A DNA stretch of 64,000 bases from Pseudomonas sp. FeN3W (lineage in GTDB: Bacteria > Pseudomonadota > Gammaproteobacteria > Pseudomonadales > Pseudomonadaceae), in assembly GCA_030263805.2 (NCBI GenBank), contig CP136010.1:1751001-1815000 (forward strand). The letters run 5' to 3'. Position numbers and translations under genes: made by a program. The notes beneath the pieces are model-generated. The model was given only the letters and a program-made list of their open reading frames with translations, was not told the DNA's origin and did no database searches. Below, in pieces: positions 43,807 to 53,068 of the stretch. The stretch's first letter is position 1, and each line of letters begins with the position of its first letter.

Positions 43807-44487
43807 ATGCTTCTACGCATTGCCAATGTGTTCTCCCGAGAAGAAACCGACCGTATTCGCTCCGCGCTGGAACAGGCCACCTGGCAGGACGGCCGCGTCA
43901 CCGCTGGCTATCAGTCGGCCAAGGCCAAATACAATCTGCAGCTGGCGGAGGACGACCCACTCGCCCGCGAGATTGCCGAAGCCATGCTGCAACGGCTCTG
44001 GCAGCACCCGCAGTTCATGTCTGCCGCGCTGCCGAGCAAGGTCTTTCCGCCCCTGTTCAACTGCTACACGGCAGGCGGCGAGTTTGGCTATCACATCGAC
44101 AACGCGGTGCGTCAGGTACGCAACAGCGCCGAACGCGTGCGCACCGACCTGTCCGCCACACTGTTCTTCAGCGATCCCGAGGAGTACGACGGCGGCGAAC
44201 TGGTGATCCACGACACCTACGGCACGCAGCGGGTGAAGTTCGCTGCCGGCGACATGGTGCTCTACCCCAGCACCAGCCTGCACAAGGTGGAGCCGGTCAC
44301 CCGCGGCGCACGGCTGGCTTCGTTCTTCTGGATTCAGAGCCTGGTTCGCGAGGATGCGCAGCGCACGCTGCTCTACGAGATGGACCAGGCCATCCAGCAG
44401 CTGACCGCCGATGTGCCGGAGCACCCATCCCTGGTGCAACTGACCGGCACCTATCACAACCTGCTGCGCCGCTGGGTCGAGGTCTGA
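43807..44487 (+). CDS. piuC: PiuC, Fe(II)/2-oxoglutarate-dependent PKHD-type hydroxylase
   Basis: Iron-regulated dioxygenase of the PKHD/YbiX family. The iron triad is visible: His96 and Asp98 (YHIDNAVR) and His159 (LHKVEPVTRG); Arg169 could bind 2-oxoglutarate. Length is 226 aa. Substrate is not established; genetic linkage to the piuA receptor suggests siderophore-related modification. It is divergent from piuA and its stop codon overlaps the next ATG by one base. Confidence 0.93.
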   Translation: MLLRIANVFSREETDRIRSALEQATWQDGRVTAGYQSAKAKYNLQLAEDDPLAREIAEAMLQRLWQHPQFMSAALPSKVFPPLFNCYTAGGEFGYHIDNAVRQVRNSAERVRTDLSATLFFSDPEEYDGGELVIHDTYGTQRVKFAAGDMVLYPSTSLHKVEPVTRGARLASFFWIQSLVREDAQRTLLYEMDQAIQQLTADVPEHPSLVQLTGTYHNLLRRWVEV

Positions 44488-45245
44488 TGCCTCATCTTCT
44501 GCGCCGTAAGGAAGCACTCGACAGCGACCAACTGGGCAAACTGGCCGAGGAGCCGCACCGAGCCGCACGCCTGGTCCTCGCGGCCGCCGCGACCGGGGAA
44601 ATCGAAGCGCAGGCGCTGCTCGGGCAAATCCTGCTGGAGGGCCGCGGCATCCAGGCCGATCCCGAACTGGCCCTGACCTGGTTCGGCATCGCCGCCGGCC
44701 GCGGCCACGCCATGGCCTGCAACATGGCCGGACGCTGCCACGAGCTTGGCTGGGGCTGCCCGGCCAATCCCGCACGCGCCGCCGAGCGGTACCGGCGCGC
44801 GGCAGACATGGGGTTGGACTGGGGCATGTACAACCTGGCCAATCTGCTCGCCACCGGTCGCGGTGTTTCACAGGATGAAGCCGTGGCCTATCGCCTATAC
44901 CGCCAGGCCGCCGAGCTGGGCCACGCCAAGTCGATGAACCTGACCGGACGCTGCCTGGAAGAAGGCCGCGGTGTGTCGCGCGATGTGTCAGCGGCGCACG
45001 GCTGGTATCGACGTTCCGCGGAGGCTGGCGACTTTCGCGGCCAGTTCAGCCATGCCGCCGTGCTGCTCACCCAGCAGCAATGGGACGCCGCCCGGCATTG
45101 GCTGGACTGCGCGCTTGAGGTTGGCCACCTGAAGTTCCTCGAGACCGCGCTGGCCAGCCTGCAGGCCGCAGCATTGCCTCAGGTCGCCGATATCGTCGAG
45201 GCCTACGCGCGGCGACGCAACGAGCTACGCGCCGGGTTACGGTGA
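44487..45245 (+). CDS. Sel1-repeat (TPR-like) protein
   Basis: A 252-aa protein with several Sel1-like repeats: AQALLGQILLEGRGIQADPE, MACNMAGRCHELGWGCPANP, MYNLANLLATGRGVSQDEA and SMNLTGRCLEEGRGVSRD. Such solenoids mediate protein contacts. No signal peptide is seen, so it is probably cytoplasmic. The frame is open upstream through piuC, but ATG 44487 is the clear start because it shares one base with the piuC stop, implying iron-controlled co-expression. A similar gene follows piuC in P. aeruginosa. Confidence 0.88.
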   Translation: MPHLLRRKEALDSDQLGKLAEEPHRAARLVLAAAATGEIEAQALLGQILLEGRGIQADPELALTWFGIAAGRGHAMACNMAGRCHELGWGCPANPARAAERYRRAADMGLDWGMYNLANLLATGRGVSQDEAVAYRLYRQAAELGHAKSMNLTGRCLEEGRGVSRDVSAAHGWYRRSAEAGDFRGQFSHAAVLLTQQQWDAARHWLDCALEVGHLKFLETALASLQAAALPQVADIVEAYARRRNELRAGLR

Positions 45246-45264
45246 ACGAAGCACAGAAACGAAA

Positions 45265-45290
45265 ACGCCCCGCAATGCGGGGCGTTCGTT
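45265..45290. terminator. Bidirectional terminator between Sel1 gene and speC
   Basis: ACGCCCCGC and GCGGGGCGT pair over a short AAT loop with an A-run before (GAAAA) and T-rich bases after, in the 58-bp gap between convergent genes. The layout suits termination in both directions. Confidence 0.8.
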
Positions 45291-45303
45291 CATCGTCTAC
45301 GGC

Positions 45304-46467
45304 TTAGATGTAGTAAGCCTTCAGCGGCGGGAAGCCGTTGAATTCGACGGCGCTGTAGCTGGTGGTGTAGGCACCGGTGGACAGCCAGTACAGGCGGTCG
45401 CCGATGGCCAGGTTAAGCGGCAGGCCGTACTTGTAGTTCTCGTACATGATGTCGGCGCTGTCGCAGGTCGGACCGGCGATCACCACTTCCTCGACTTCGC
45501 CCTTCTTCTCGGCATAGATCGGGAACTTGATCGACTCGTCCATTGTTTCGATCAGGCCGCTGAACTTGCCCACATCGACATACACCCAACGCTCGACCGC
45601 GGTACGCGACTTGCGTGCCACCAGCACCACTTCACTGACGAGGATGCCGGCGTTGGCGATCAGCGAACGACCCGGCTCGAGGATGATTTCCGGCAACTCG
45701 TCGCCGAAGTCTTCCTTGAGGAAGCGGATGATTTCCTCGGCGTAGGTTTCAAGGCTGTTGGTGCGGGTGATGTAGTTGGCGGGGAAACCGCCACCCATGT
45801 TGATCATCTTCAGCTCGATGCCGTCTTCTTCCTTCAGACGCTCGAAGATCACCTTGACCTTGGCGATGGCGGCGTCCCATACGGAAATGTCGCGCTGCTG
45901 CGAACCGACATGGAAGGAAATGCCGTAGGGCTCCAGCTTCAGCTGACGCGCGAGGATCAAGAGATCCATCGCCATGTCGGTCTGGCAGCCGAACTTGCGC
46001 GACAGCGGCCAGTCCGCAGTGGTGGAGCCTTCGGTGAGGATGCGTACATAGACTTTCGAACCCGGCGCGGCCTTGGCGATGTTGCGCAGGTCGGCTTCCG
46101 AGTCGGTGGCGAACATGCGCACACCCTTGTCGTAGAAGTAGCGGATGTCCTTGGCTTTCTTGATGGTGTTGCCGTAGCTGATGCGCTCCGGGCCAACGCC
46201 GCGGGACATTACCTTGTCCAGCTCGTAGATCGAGGCGATATCGAAGCTCGAACCCTTGTCGCGCAGCAGATCGATGATCTCGACCGCCGGGTTGGCCTTG
46301 ACGGCGTAGTACACGCTGGCGAATTCGAAACCGGCGCGCAGGTCGTCATAAGCCTTGCTGATGGTTTCGGTGTCGATCACCACGAAGGGGGTTTCGTGCT
46401 GGTCGGCAAATGCCTTCATCTTCTGGAAGGTGGCGCGAGGGTAATAGTCTTCGATCTTGACCGTCAT
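45304..46467 (-). CDS. speC: Ornithine (lysine/ornithine) decarboxylase, fold type III
   Basis: PLP enzyme making putrescine from ornithine. It is the eukaryotic-like alanine-racemase-fold type: the PLP-binding Lys57 lies in VYYAVKANPAV, the Gly-rich phosphate loop is MGGGFPANY, ILEPGRSLIA follows, and the catalytic Cys335 is in GPTCDSAD. Length is 387 aa. TTGGAG lies about 8 bp before the ATG. It is convergent with the Sel1 gene and divergent from prfC. Confidence 0.95.
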   Translation of the reverse strand: MTVKIEDYYPRATFQKMKAFADQHETPFVVIDTETISKAYDDLRAGFEFASVYYAVKANPAVEIIDLLRDKGSSFDIASIYELDKVMSRGVGPERISYGNTIKKAKDIRYFYDKGVRMFATDSEADLRNIAKAAPGSKVYVRILTEGSTTADWPLSRKFGCQTDMAMDLLILARQLKLEPYGISFHVGSQQRDISVWDAAIAKVKVIFERLKEEDGIELKMINMGGGFPANYITRTNSLETYAEEIIRFLKEDFGDELPEIILEPGRSLIANAGILVSEVVLVARKSRTAVERWVYVDVGKFSGLIETMDESIKFPIYAEKKGEVEEVVIAGPTCDSADIMYENYKYGLPLNLAIGDRLYWLSTGAYTTSYSAVEFNGFPPLKAYYI

Positions 46468-46873
46468 GCGTGGGACTCCAAAAAACGGGAAACAAAAGTC
46501 GGATGAGGGATGGAGGGCATCAGCCCTGACAAGAACGCCTGATCAGTTTCCCCACTTTGGTTCGCCTACTTCCCAAGGCATGTCGCCGAGTATCACGGAG
46601 GATCTCTCGTCGTCAGTACTTGAGCCGGATGGATCGTTGCCAGCATGGACGTTCGGGCGCGAACTTTAGGACCAAGGGGGGCATAGATCAATCAAAAAAA
46701 CGTCCCGAAGGTGCATCCGTTTCGAGTTGTTGTCGATTCAAAACAAAGCGTCATGGAAACTGCACAAATCGGCGATTTCCGCAGCCGTGCGGGCCGCAGC
46801 GAAATCCATTTGCCGCTATAATCGCCGCCTTTTTTGACAGACCGACTACTCGTCGACGGGTTCCTTAATTCCG
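46468..46873. other. 406-bp divergent intergenic region speC/prfC
   Basis: No gene is seen. A TATAAT at 46817-46822 lies 52 bp before the prfC ATG without a clear -35. A small hairpin GGGC/GCCC surrounds 46515-46526 on the speC side. The GC content is lower near 46680-46780. Nothing identifies a riboswitch. Confidence 0.5.
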
Positions 46874-48457
<1,584 letters not shown>

Positions 48458-48524
48458 GACCTGACACACGCGTAGCGGACAGGCGTTAGGCTATGTTTGC
48501 GGCTTCACATATCGGAGCAACACC

Positions 48525-48833
48525 ATGCGGAGTCTTCTGCTCGCTCTCGCGCTTTTCACCTCTGCCGCTCAGGCTGGGGTGCTGATCAACAGCCCGTACT
48601 GGGTCGTCGCGCTGACGTGCGCCAATAATCAGGAATGCTATGCCGCCAGCAACGGCAGCTATACCGGATCCCTGAACGGCGCACGACGCTTCGATGACCA
48701 GACCCAGGCAACGAAGTTTATGAACAGCTTGACGTCAAGCCTGCGGGATAAATCGCCGCGCATAGAACAGCATACGGAGCAGCAGTGCGTGGAGCCCAGC
48801 GGAAACCGCACTTATCAGGGGCACCCCTGCTGA
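48525..48833 (+). CDS. Small secreted hypothetical protein
   Basis: A 102-aa protein with a clear signal peptide (MRSLLLALALFTSAAQA) and a mature part with four cysteines that could form two disulfides (LTCANNQECYAASNG near the start, QQCVEPSG and the C-terminal HPC). I do not recognise it. It has its own start with GGAGCAAC upstream, lies 67 bp after prfC and precedes the DUF559 gene. Its role is unknown. Confidence 0.7.
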   Translation: MRSLLLALALFTSAAQAGVLINSPYWVVALTCANNQECYAASNGSYTGSLNGARRFDDQTQATKFMNSLTSSLRDKSPRIEQHTEQQCVEPSGNRTYQGHPC

Positions 48834-48870
48834 ACCGCTTTGACCCAGCTTATTTCACAGGGATCGTGAA

Positions 48871-49299
48871 ATGCCGACTGAACGCGCCTCCACCGAACAA
48901 CGCCAGTTCGCCAGACACCTCCGACACCAACTCACCGATTGCGAGCGGCTCTTGTGGTCGCGGCTGCGCAATCGCGGTTTAGCCCGATTCAAATTTCGTC
49001 GGCAGCATCCGTGGCCACCGTATGTGCTGGACTTCTACTGCGCCGAGCTGCGGCTGGTGGTCGAGCTCGATGGCGGTCAGCACCATGACGAAGCTGGCCT
49101 GGCGAAAGACCGTTTGCGCACGGTCTATCTGCAGCAACAGGGACTGGAGGTTTTACGCTTCAGCAATCTGGATGTGATGCGAAATCTGGAGGGAGTCCTG
49201 ACGGAAATCTTGCGCTGGCTGGAGACCCGCGCCCCCTCACCCCAACCCTCTCCCCGGAGGGGAGAGGGAGCTGGATTGAAGTCACTGAACCATCTGTGA
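48871..49299 (+). CDS. DUF559 endonuclease-like protein with REP-encoded C-terminal tail
   Basis: A 142-aa member of DUF559, a small PD-(D/E)XK/Vsr-like nuclease fold. Core motifs are LLWSRLRNRGLARFKFRRQH, VLDFYCAEL (Asp54), VVELDGGQHHD (Glu65, Asp67) and VLRFSNLDVMRNLEGVL. The domain ends near residue 119; codons 121-142 (APSPQPSPRRGEGAGLKSLN) are exactly the first REP-like palindrome and adjoining unit sequence from 49231 on. No methylase or other partner is next to it. Activity and target are unknown. Confidence 0.85.
   Translation: MPTERASTEQRQFARHLRHQLTDCERLLWSRLRNRGLARFKFRRQHPWPPYVLDFYCAELRLVVELDGGQHHDEAGLAKDRLRTVYLQQQGLEVLRFSNLDVMRNLEGVLTEILRWLETRAPSPQPSPRRGEGAGLKSLNHL
49234..49268 (+). 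repeat. REP-like palindrome A1 (inside the 3' end of the DUF559 gene)
   Basis: CCCTCACCCCAA leads into a perfect 10-bp stem CCCTCTCCCC (49246-49255) / GGGGAGAGGG (49259-49268) with a GGA loop. It is repeated as A2 (49720-49754) and A3 (50206-50240), both with GGT loops. Confidence 0.85.
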
Positions 49300-49474
49300 T
49301 CGACCCGACACACATTAAGCGCTTCGCCCTACACCGGAACGGAAACTTGTTCGGTCCGCTCCATCTCTTCCTAAGGAGAGCCCCTCGAACGAGATCACCG
49401 AATCATCCGAACCGATTCAGCTATCAACATGCGTCTCGACATACACCGGAACGAAAACCCAGCTCGCTCCAGTC

Positions 49475-49510
49475 CCCTCTCCCCTCCGGGGAGAGGGCTA
49501 GGGTGAGGGG
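49475..49510 (-). repeat. REP-like palindrome B1 (inverted relative to A1)
   Basis: CCCTCTCCCC (49475-49484) / GGGGAGAGGG (49488-49497) with TCC loop, followed by CTAGGGTGAGGGG. Its reverse complement is nearly identical to A1, so A1 and B1 form terminal inverted repeats around 206 bp. Further copies are B2 (49961-49996) and a left-arm-truncated B3 (50464-50493). Confidence 0.85.
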
Positions 49511-49561
49511 CTGTCGCCTATGTCGAGCGCAGCAGTCGACGCCCACACCGCTCCCCCTCAC

Positions 49562-49653
49562 CTGCTGCTTAAGCGTCCACATGATCAGTGAATAACCCCG
49601 TTTGCTGCCAAACGAGCCACGCCGGCCGGCCATTGGCAGCACGAACTGCTTGC
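49562..49653 (-). pseudogene. Degenerate copy 1 of the gcd 3' end
   Basis: Leftward translation gives KQFVLPMAGRRGSFGSKRGY then SLIMWTLKQQ, clearly matching the true Gcd C-terminus (KQYVVQMAGGHGSFGSKLGD, SLIAWTLEE). The stop codon is lost (TAG to CAG) and there is no upstream gene body. It is a fragment, not a functional gene. Confidence 0.85.
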
Positions 49654-49720
49654 AGGATTGGCGTGCCTGCCATCAGTAGCAGTTCTGACGAAGCCATTGC
49701 TCTGAATGGCGGCCCGCGCC

Positions 49721-50206
49721 CCTCACCCCAACCCTCTCCCCGGTGGGGAGAGGGAGCTGGATTGAAGTCATTGAACCACCTGTGATCGACCCAACACACA
49801 TTAAGCGCTTCGCCCTACGCCGGAATGGAAACCTGTTCGGTCCGCTCCATCTCTTCCTAAGGAGAGCCCCTCGAACGAGATCACCGAATCATCCGAACCG
49901 ATTCAGCTATCAACATGCGTCTCGACATACACCGGAACGAAAACCCAGCTCGCTCCAGTCCCCTCTCCCCTCCGGGGAGAGGGCTAGGGTGAGGGGCCGG
50001 TGCCTATGACGAGCGCAGCAGTCGACGCCCACACCGCTCCCCCTCACCTGCTGCTTAAGCGTCCACATGATCAGTGAATAACCCCGTTTGCTGCCAAACG
50101 AGCCACGCCGGCCGACCATTGGCACCACGAACTGCTTGCAGGATTGGCGTGCCTGCCATCAGTAGCAGTTCTGACGAAGCCATTGCTCTGGATGGCGGCC
50201 CGCACC
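49721..50206. repeat. 486-bp tandem repeat, unit 2
   Basis: Second full unit, containing palindromes A2 (49720-49754) and B2 (49961-49996) and the second gcd-tail fragment. It differs from unit 1 at scattered positions, for example GACCCAACAC for GACCCGACAC and GGCCGGTGCC for GGCTGTCGCC. A partial third unit continues to 50271. Confidence 0.9.
50048..50139 (-). pseudogene. Degenerate copy 2 of the gcd 3' end
   Basis: Same fragment as copy 1, displaced by exactly 486 bp. It reads VPMVGRRGSFGSKRGYSLIM with the same lost stop codon. It is nearly identical to copy 1 but only about 80% like the true gcd end at DNA level. Confidence 0.85.
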
Positions 50207-50271
50207 CCTCACCCCAACCCTCTCCCCGGTGGGGAGAGGGAGCTGGATTGAAGTCACTGAACCATCTGTGA
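50207..50271. repeat. Partial third tandem unit (palindrome A3 and flank)
   Basis: Repeats the first 65 bp of the unit, then identity stops at CTGTGA. Its flank (CACTGAACCATCTG) matches unit 1 rather than unit 2, while its GGT loop matches unit 2, a mosaic that suggests gene conversion. From 50272 to 50440 the sequence is unrelated to the units and holds no evident gene. Confidence 0.8.
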
Positions 50272-50463
50272 GCGGCCAGATACAACTGAGCAATCACGTA
50301 GCTGCATGCGCCAGCAGTCTGATAAATACATTTCGCTTCTCGCTGCCCCTAGGACCTGTTCAAGTCTGCGCAAGAGACATGTGCAGCAACACAGGCAGTT
50401 GCCAATCGGTTACATCAACACCCCTGCGCCTCACCAACGAACGAAACCCAAACTCGCTCCAGT

Positions 50464-50493
50464 CCCCTCCGGGGAGAGGGCTAGGGTGAGGGG
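50464..50493 (-). repeat. REP-like palindrome B3 (truncated) next to gcd
   Basis: CCCC-TCC-GGGGAGAGGG followed by CTAGGGTGAGGGG. Compared with B1 and B2 the left arm has lost six bases. Homology with units 1 and 2 extends from here through the true gcd 3' end to 50636. Confidence 0.8.
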
Positions 50494-50544
50494 CTGGTGC
50501 CTATGACGGGCGCAGCAGTCGACGCCCACTCCGCCCCGCTTCAC

Positions 50545-52938
50545 CTACTCCTCAAGCGTCCAGGCGATCAGTGAATCACCCAGTTTGCTACCGAACGAGC
50601 CATGCCCGCCGGCCATCTGCACCACATACTGCTTGCCGGTCTTCTCCGATACATAGGTCATCGGCGTCGCCTGGCCACCGGCGGGCAGGCGGCCCTTCCA
50701 CAGTTCCTTGCCGTTCTGCAGGTCATAGGCGCGCAGGTAGTAGTCCAGCGTTCCGCTCATAAAGGCAACGCCACCTGCAGTGACGATCGGTCCGCCCAGC
50801 GCTGGCGTACCCACCGGGAGGGGAATGCCAAGCGGGGCACTGTCGCGGCTGGTGCCATTCTTGTGCATCCAGACCTTCTTCATGCTGCGCAGGTCCAGCG
50901 CGGTGACGAAGCCCCATGGTGGCGTTTGGCACGGCAGGCCGATGACCGACATGAACGGCTCCAGACGCACCATGTACGGGGCTCCCAGGTTGGGTTGCAG
51001 GCCGGTCTCGCCGCCGCCGGTACGCTCATCGGGGGCCACCGCGCTGCGCTTGACCATAGTCGAGACGAAGGCCAGGTAATTCGGCGCACCGAACAACAGC
51101 TGCCGACTCGGATCGACCGCCACCGATGGCCAGTTGAAGGTACCCACGTTACCCGGATAGATCAGCGAGCCCTGTTCCGACGGCGGCGTGAAGTCGCCCT
51201 CGTAGCGCAGCTTGCGGAACTGGATGCGGCACATCATCTGGTCCAGCGGCGTGCCGCCCCACATGTCGCGCTCGCGCAGCGGCTCTTGCGGGGCGTAGCT
51301 GACGGCGGATGCGGGCTGGGTCGGCGCGGTGAACTCGCCGTAGTCGGTTCCTTGCGGCACAGGCATCTCTTCCACCGGCACGATCGGCTCGCCGGTGCGG
51401 CGGTCGAGGATGTACAGATCGCCACGCTTGGTCGGCTGGATGATGGCCGGCACCTGACCTTGCGGCCCATCGATGTCCACCAGCGTCGGCTGCGATGGCA
51501 GGTCGCGATCCCAGAGGTCGTGGTGCACGGTCTGGAATTCCCAGCGCACCTGTCCGGTGGCCAGGTCCAGCGCCACCAGGGTATCGGTGAAGCGCTCGGA
51601 CTCCGGCGTGCGCGGCTGCGCCCACTGGTCCGGCGTCTGGTTGCCGGTGGGGATGTAGACCAGCCCCAGCGACTCGTCGGCGGTGGCGATAGTCCAGGAG
51701 TTCGGCGTGCTGCGCACGTAGGTTTCCCCGGGCGCCAAAGGCTCCGTGGCGTCCGGGTTGCCCGGATCGAAATTCCACACCAGCTCGCCGCTGCGCACGT
51801 CGTAGGCGCGAATCACGCCGCCGGGCGAATCCACCGCGCCGTTGTCGGTGATCGAACCGCCGACGATGACCAGCTTCTCGGTCACCACCGGTGGTGAAGT
51901 CGGCAGGTAAACGCCCAAAGCGTCCTCACCGAGCCCAGCCTTCAGATCCACCACGCCGGCATTGCCGAAGCTCTCGCAGGGCTTGCCGTCCTCGACATCC
52001 AGCGCGACCAGGGTGCCGTCGTTGGTCGGCAGAAACAGCCTCCGCGCGCAACGCGCCACGGGCTGCTCGGACGGCGCCGTCGCTGCGGGCCCATAGGCCG
52101 TGGCGTCATGGAAGGCCAGGCCGCGGCAGGTCATGTGCTGGTAGTACTCGGCATCGCGATTGATGCTCGGGTCGAAGCGCCAGCGCTCTTCACCGCTGTC
52201 GGCGTCCACCGCGATGGCGATGCTGTGCGGCGTACAGATGAACAGGTTGTCGCCAACCTTCAACGGCGTCACCTGATAGGTGATCTCGCCGGGGTCGCCT
52301 TCGCCGGAAAGGTCACCGGTGCGAAACTCCCAGGCCTTCTTCAACTTACCGACGTTATCCGGCGTGATCAGATCGGCCGTCGAGTAACGATCGCCGCGGT
52401 CGGAGCCACCGTAGGCTTTCCATTCGCTGGCAACCCGACCGGCCTGCCCCTCGGGGTTCATGCCCTGCATCTGCGCGTCGCTGAATTCACCCGTGATCGA
52501 GTGATAATCCTGGGTCAGCGAGTACCCGGCGATCAGCGCGCCGGCCAGCAGCCCCAAGCCAAGCAGGCCGCTGGCGCCATCACGCCAGACCAGCCGATCG
52601 CCGACGTAGCGATTGACGAAAGGCAGAATCAGCCAGAGCCCGAGGATGCACCAGAGGTCGATTCGCGGCGCCAGCTGCCACCAGTCGAAGCTGACTTCGT
52701 ACAGCGTCCACGCCAACGTCGCCAGCAGCAGCACCGCGTAGAGCCAGATCGCGGCGCGACGCCGAGCGAACAACAGCCCGGCCACGCCTAACAGCCCTAT
52801 ACCAGCCAGCAGGTAGTACCAGGAGCCACCCAACATCGCGAGGTAGCCGCCGCCAACGGCCATCAGCGCCCCCAGCAGCAGGACCACCACGGCGGTCAGG
52901 GTGATGCGCATGGGCCGCGGCCCGTAATCGATACTCAT
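50545..52938 (-). CDS. gcd: Gcd, membrane-bound PQQ-dependent glucose dehydrogenase
   Basis: Oxidises glucose to gluconolactone in the periplasm and passes electrons to ubiquinone. Five N-terminal hydrophobic helices (about 10-150) anchor the protein; the remainder is an eight-bladed PQQ propeller with WKAYGGSDRGDRYS, the RGLAFHDA region, FDPGNPD and the C-terminal MAGGHGSFGSKLGDSLIAWT. Length is 797 aa. TGGAG lies upstream of ATG 52938. Two degenerate copies of its last about 30 codons lie downstream in the 486-bp repeats. Confidence 0.95.
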   Translation of the reverse strand: MSIDYGPRPMRITLTAVVVLLLGALMAVGGGYLAMLGGSWYYLLAGIGLLGVAGLLFARRRAAIWLYAVLLLATLAWTLYEVSFDWWQLAPRIDLWCILGLWLILPFVNRYVGDRLVWRDGASGLLGLGLLAGALIAGYSLTQDYHSITGEFSDAQMQGMNPEGQAGRVASEWKAYGGSDRGDRYSTADLITPDNVGKLKKAWEFRTGDLSGEGDPGEITYQVTPLKVGDNLFICTPHSIAIAVDADSGEERWRFDPSINRDAEYYQHMTCRGLAFHDATAYGPAATAPSEQPVARCARRLFLPTNDGTLVALDVEDGKPCESFGNAGVVDLKAGLGEDALGVYLPTSPPVVTEKLVIVGGSITDNGAVDSPGGVIRAYDVRSGELVWNFDPGNPDATEPLAPGETYVRSTPNSWTIATADESLGLVYIPTGNQTPDQWAQPRTPESERFTDTLVALDLATGQVRWEFQTVHHDLWDRDLPSQPTLVDIDGPQGQVPAIIQPTKRGDLYILDRRTGEPIVPVEEMPVPQGTDYGEFTAPTQPASAVSYAPQEPLRERDMWGGTPLDQMMCRIQFRKLRYEGDFTPPSEQGSLIYPGNVGTFNWPSVAVDPSRQLLFGAPNYLAFVSTMVKRSAVAPDERTGGGETGLQPNLGAPYMVRLEPFMSVIGLPCQTPPWGFVTALDLRSMKKVWMHKNGTSRDSAPLGIPLPVGTPALGGPIVTAGGVAFMSGTLDYYLRAYDLQNGKELWKGRLPAGGQATPMTYVSEKTGKQYVVQMAGGHGSFGSKLGDSLIAWTLEE

Positions 52939-52973
52939 GCAACGCTCTCCAGCCGATTCATTTACAAAACAAA

Positions 52974-53020
52974 AAGCAAAAAGCTGGCGAAACTTTCTGA
53001 CACAAAGTCTCGCCAGCTTT
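52974..53020 (-). terminator. Intrinsic terminator of the fru operon
   Basis: AAAGCTGGCGA (52980-52990) pairs with TCGCCAGCTTT (53010-53020); the loop adds a second short stem ACTTT/AAAGT. On the leftward strand the hairpin is followed by TTGCTTTTTG. It lies 48 bp beyond the fruA stop codon. Confidence 0.85.
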
Positions 53021-53068
53021 CAGTGGATACGATGGACAGGGCTTTAGTTCAGCCGCTCTGGCGAGCGC

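Larger units (their letters stand above)
49235..49720. repeat. 486-bp tandem repeat, unit 1
   Basis: First of two full tandem units with an exact 486-bp period; unit 2 differs by roughly 3% substitutions and no indels. Each unit reads: palindrome A, about 206 bp of spacer, inverted palindrome B, a reversed degenerate copy of the gcd 3' end, and about 65 bp of unassigned sequence. No credible gene is present; short open frames over A give PSPQPSPRWGEG-type translations and are artefacts of the palindrome. Confidence 0.9.

Noticed and set aside
43761..44486. 494-codon frame fusing sequence over piuC to the Sel1 gene
   Set aside because: The first 242 codons lie out of frame over piuC and have a low-complexity translation; the Sel1 protein starts at 44487.
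46468..46873. Possible riboswitch or polyamine leader upstream of speC
   Set aside because: Only one small hairpin is seen and no leader peptide or known aptamer pattern.
48871..49299. DUF559 gene as part of a restriction-modification or Vsr repair system
   Set aside because: No DNA methyltransferase, specificity or mutL/mutS gene is nearby, so such a role is unsupported here.
49235..50271. Regular repeats considered as a CRISPR array
   Set aside because: The unit is 486 bp with near-identical spacers and no cas gene; it is a tandem duplication.
49588..50271. Short rightward frames ending PSPQPSPRWGEG
   Set aside because: They are translations of palindrome A within the repeat, with no start signal or family match.
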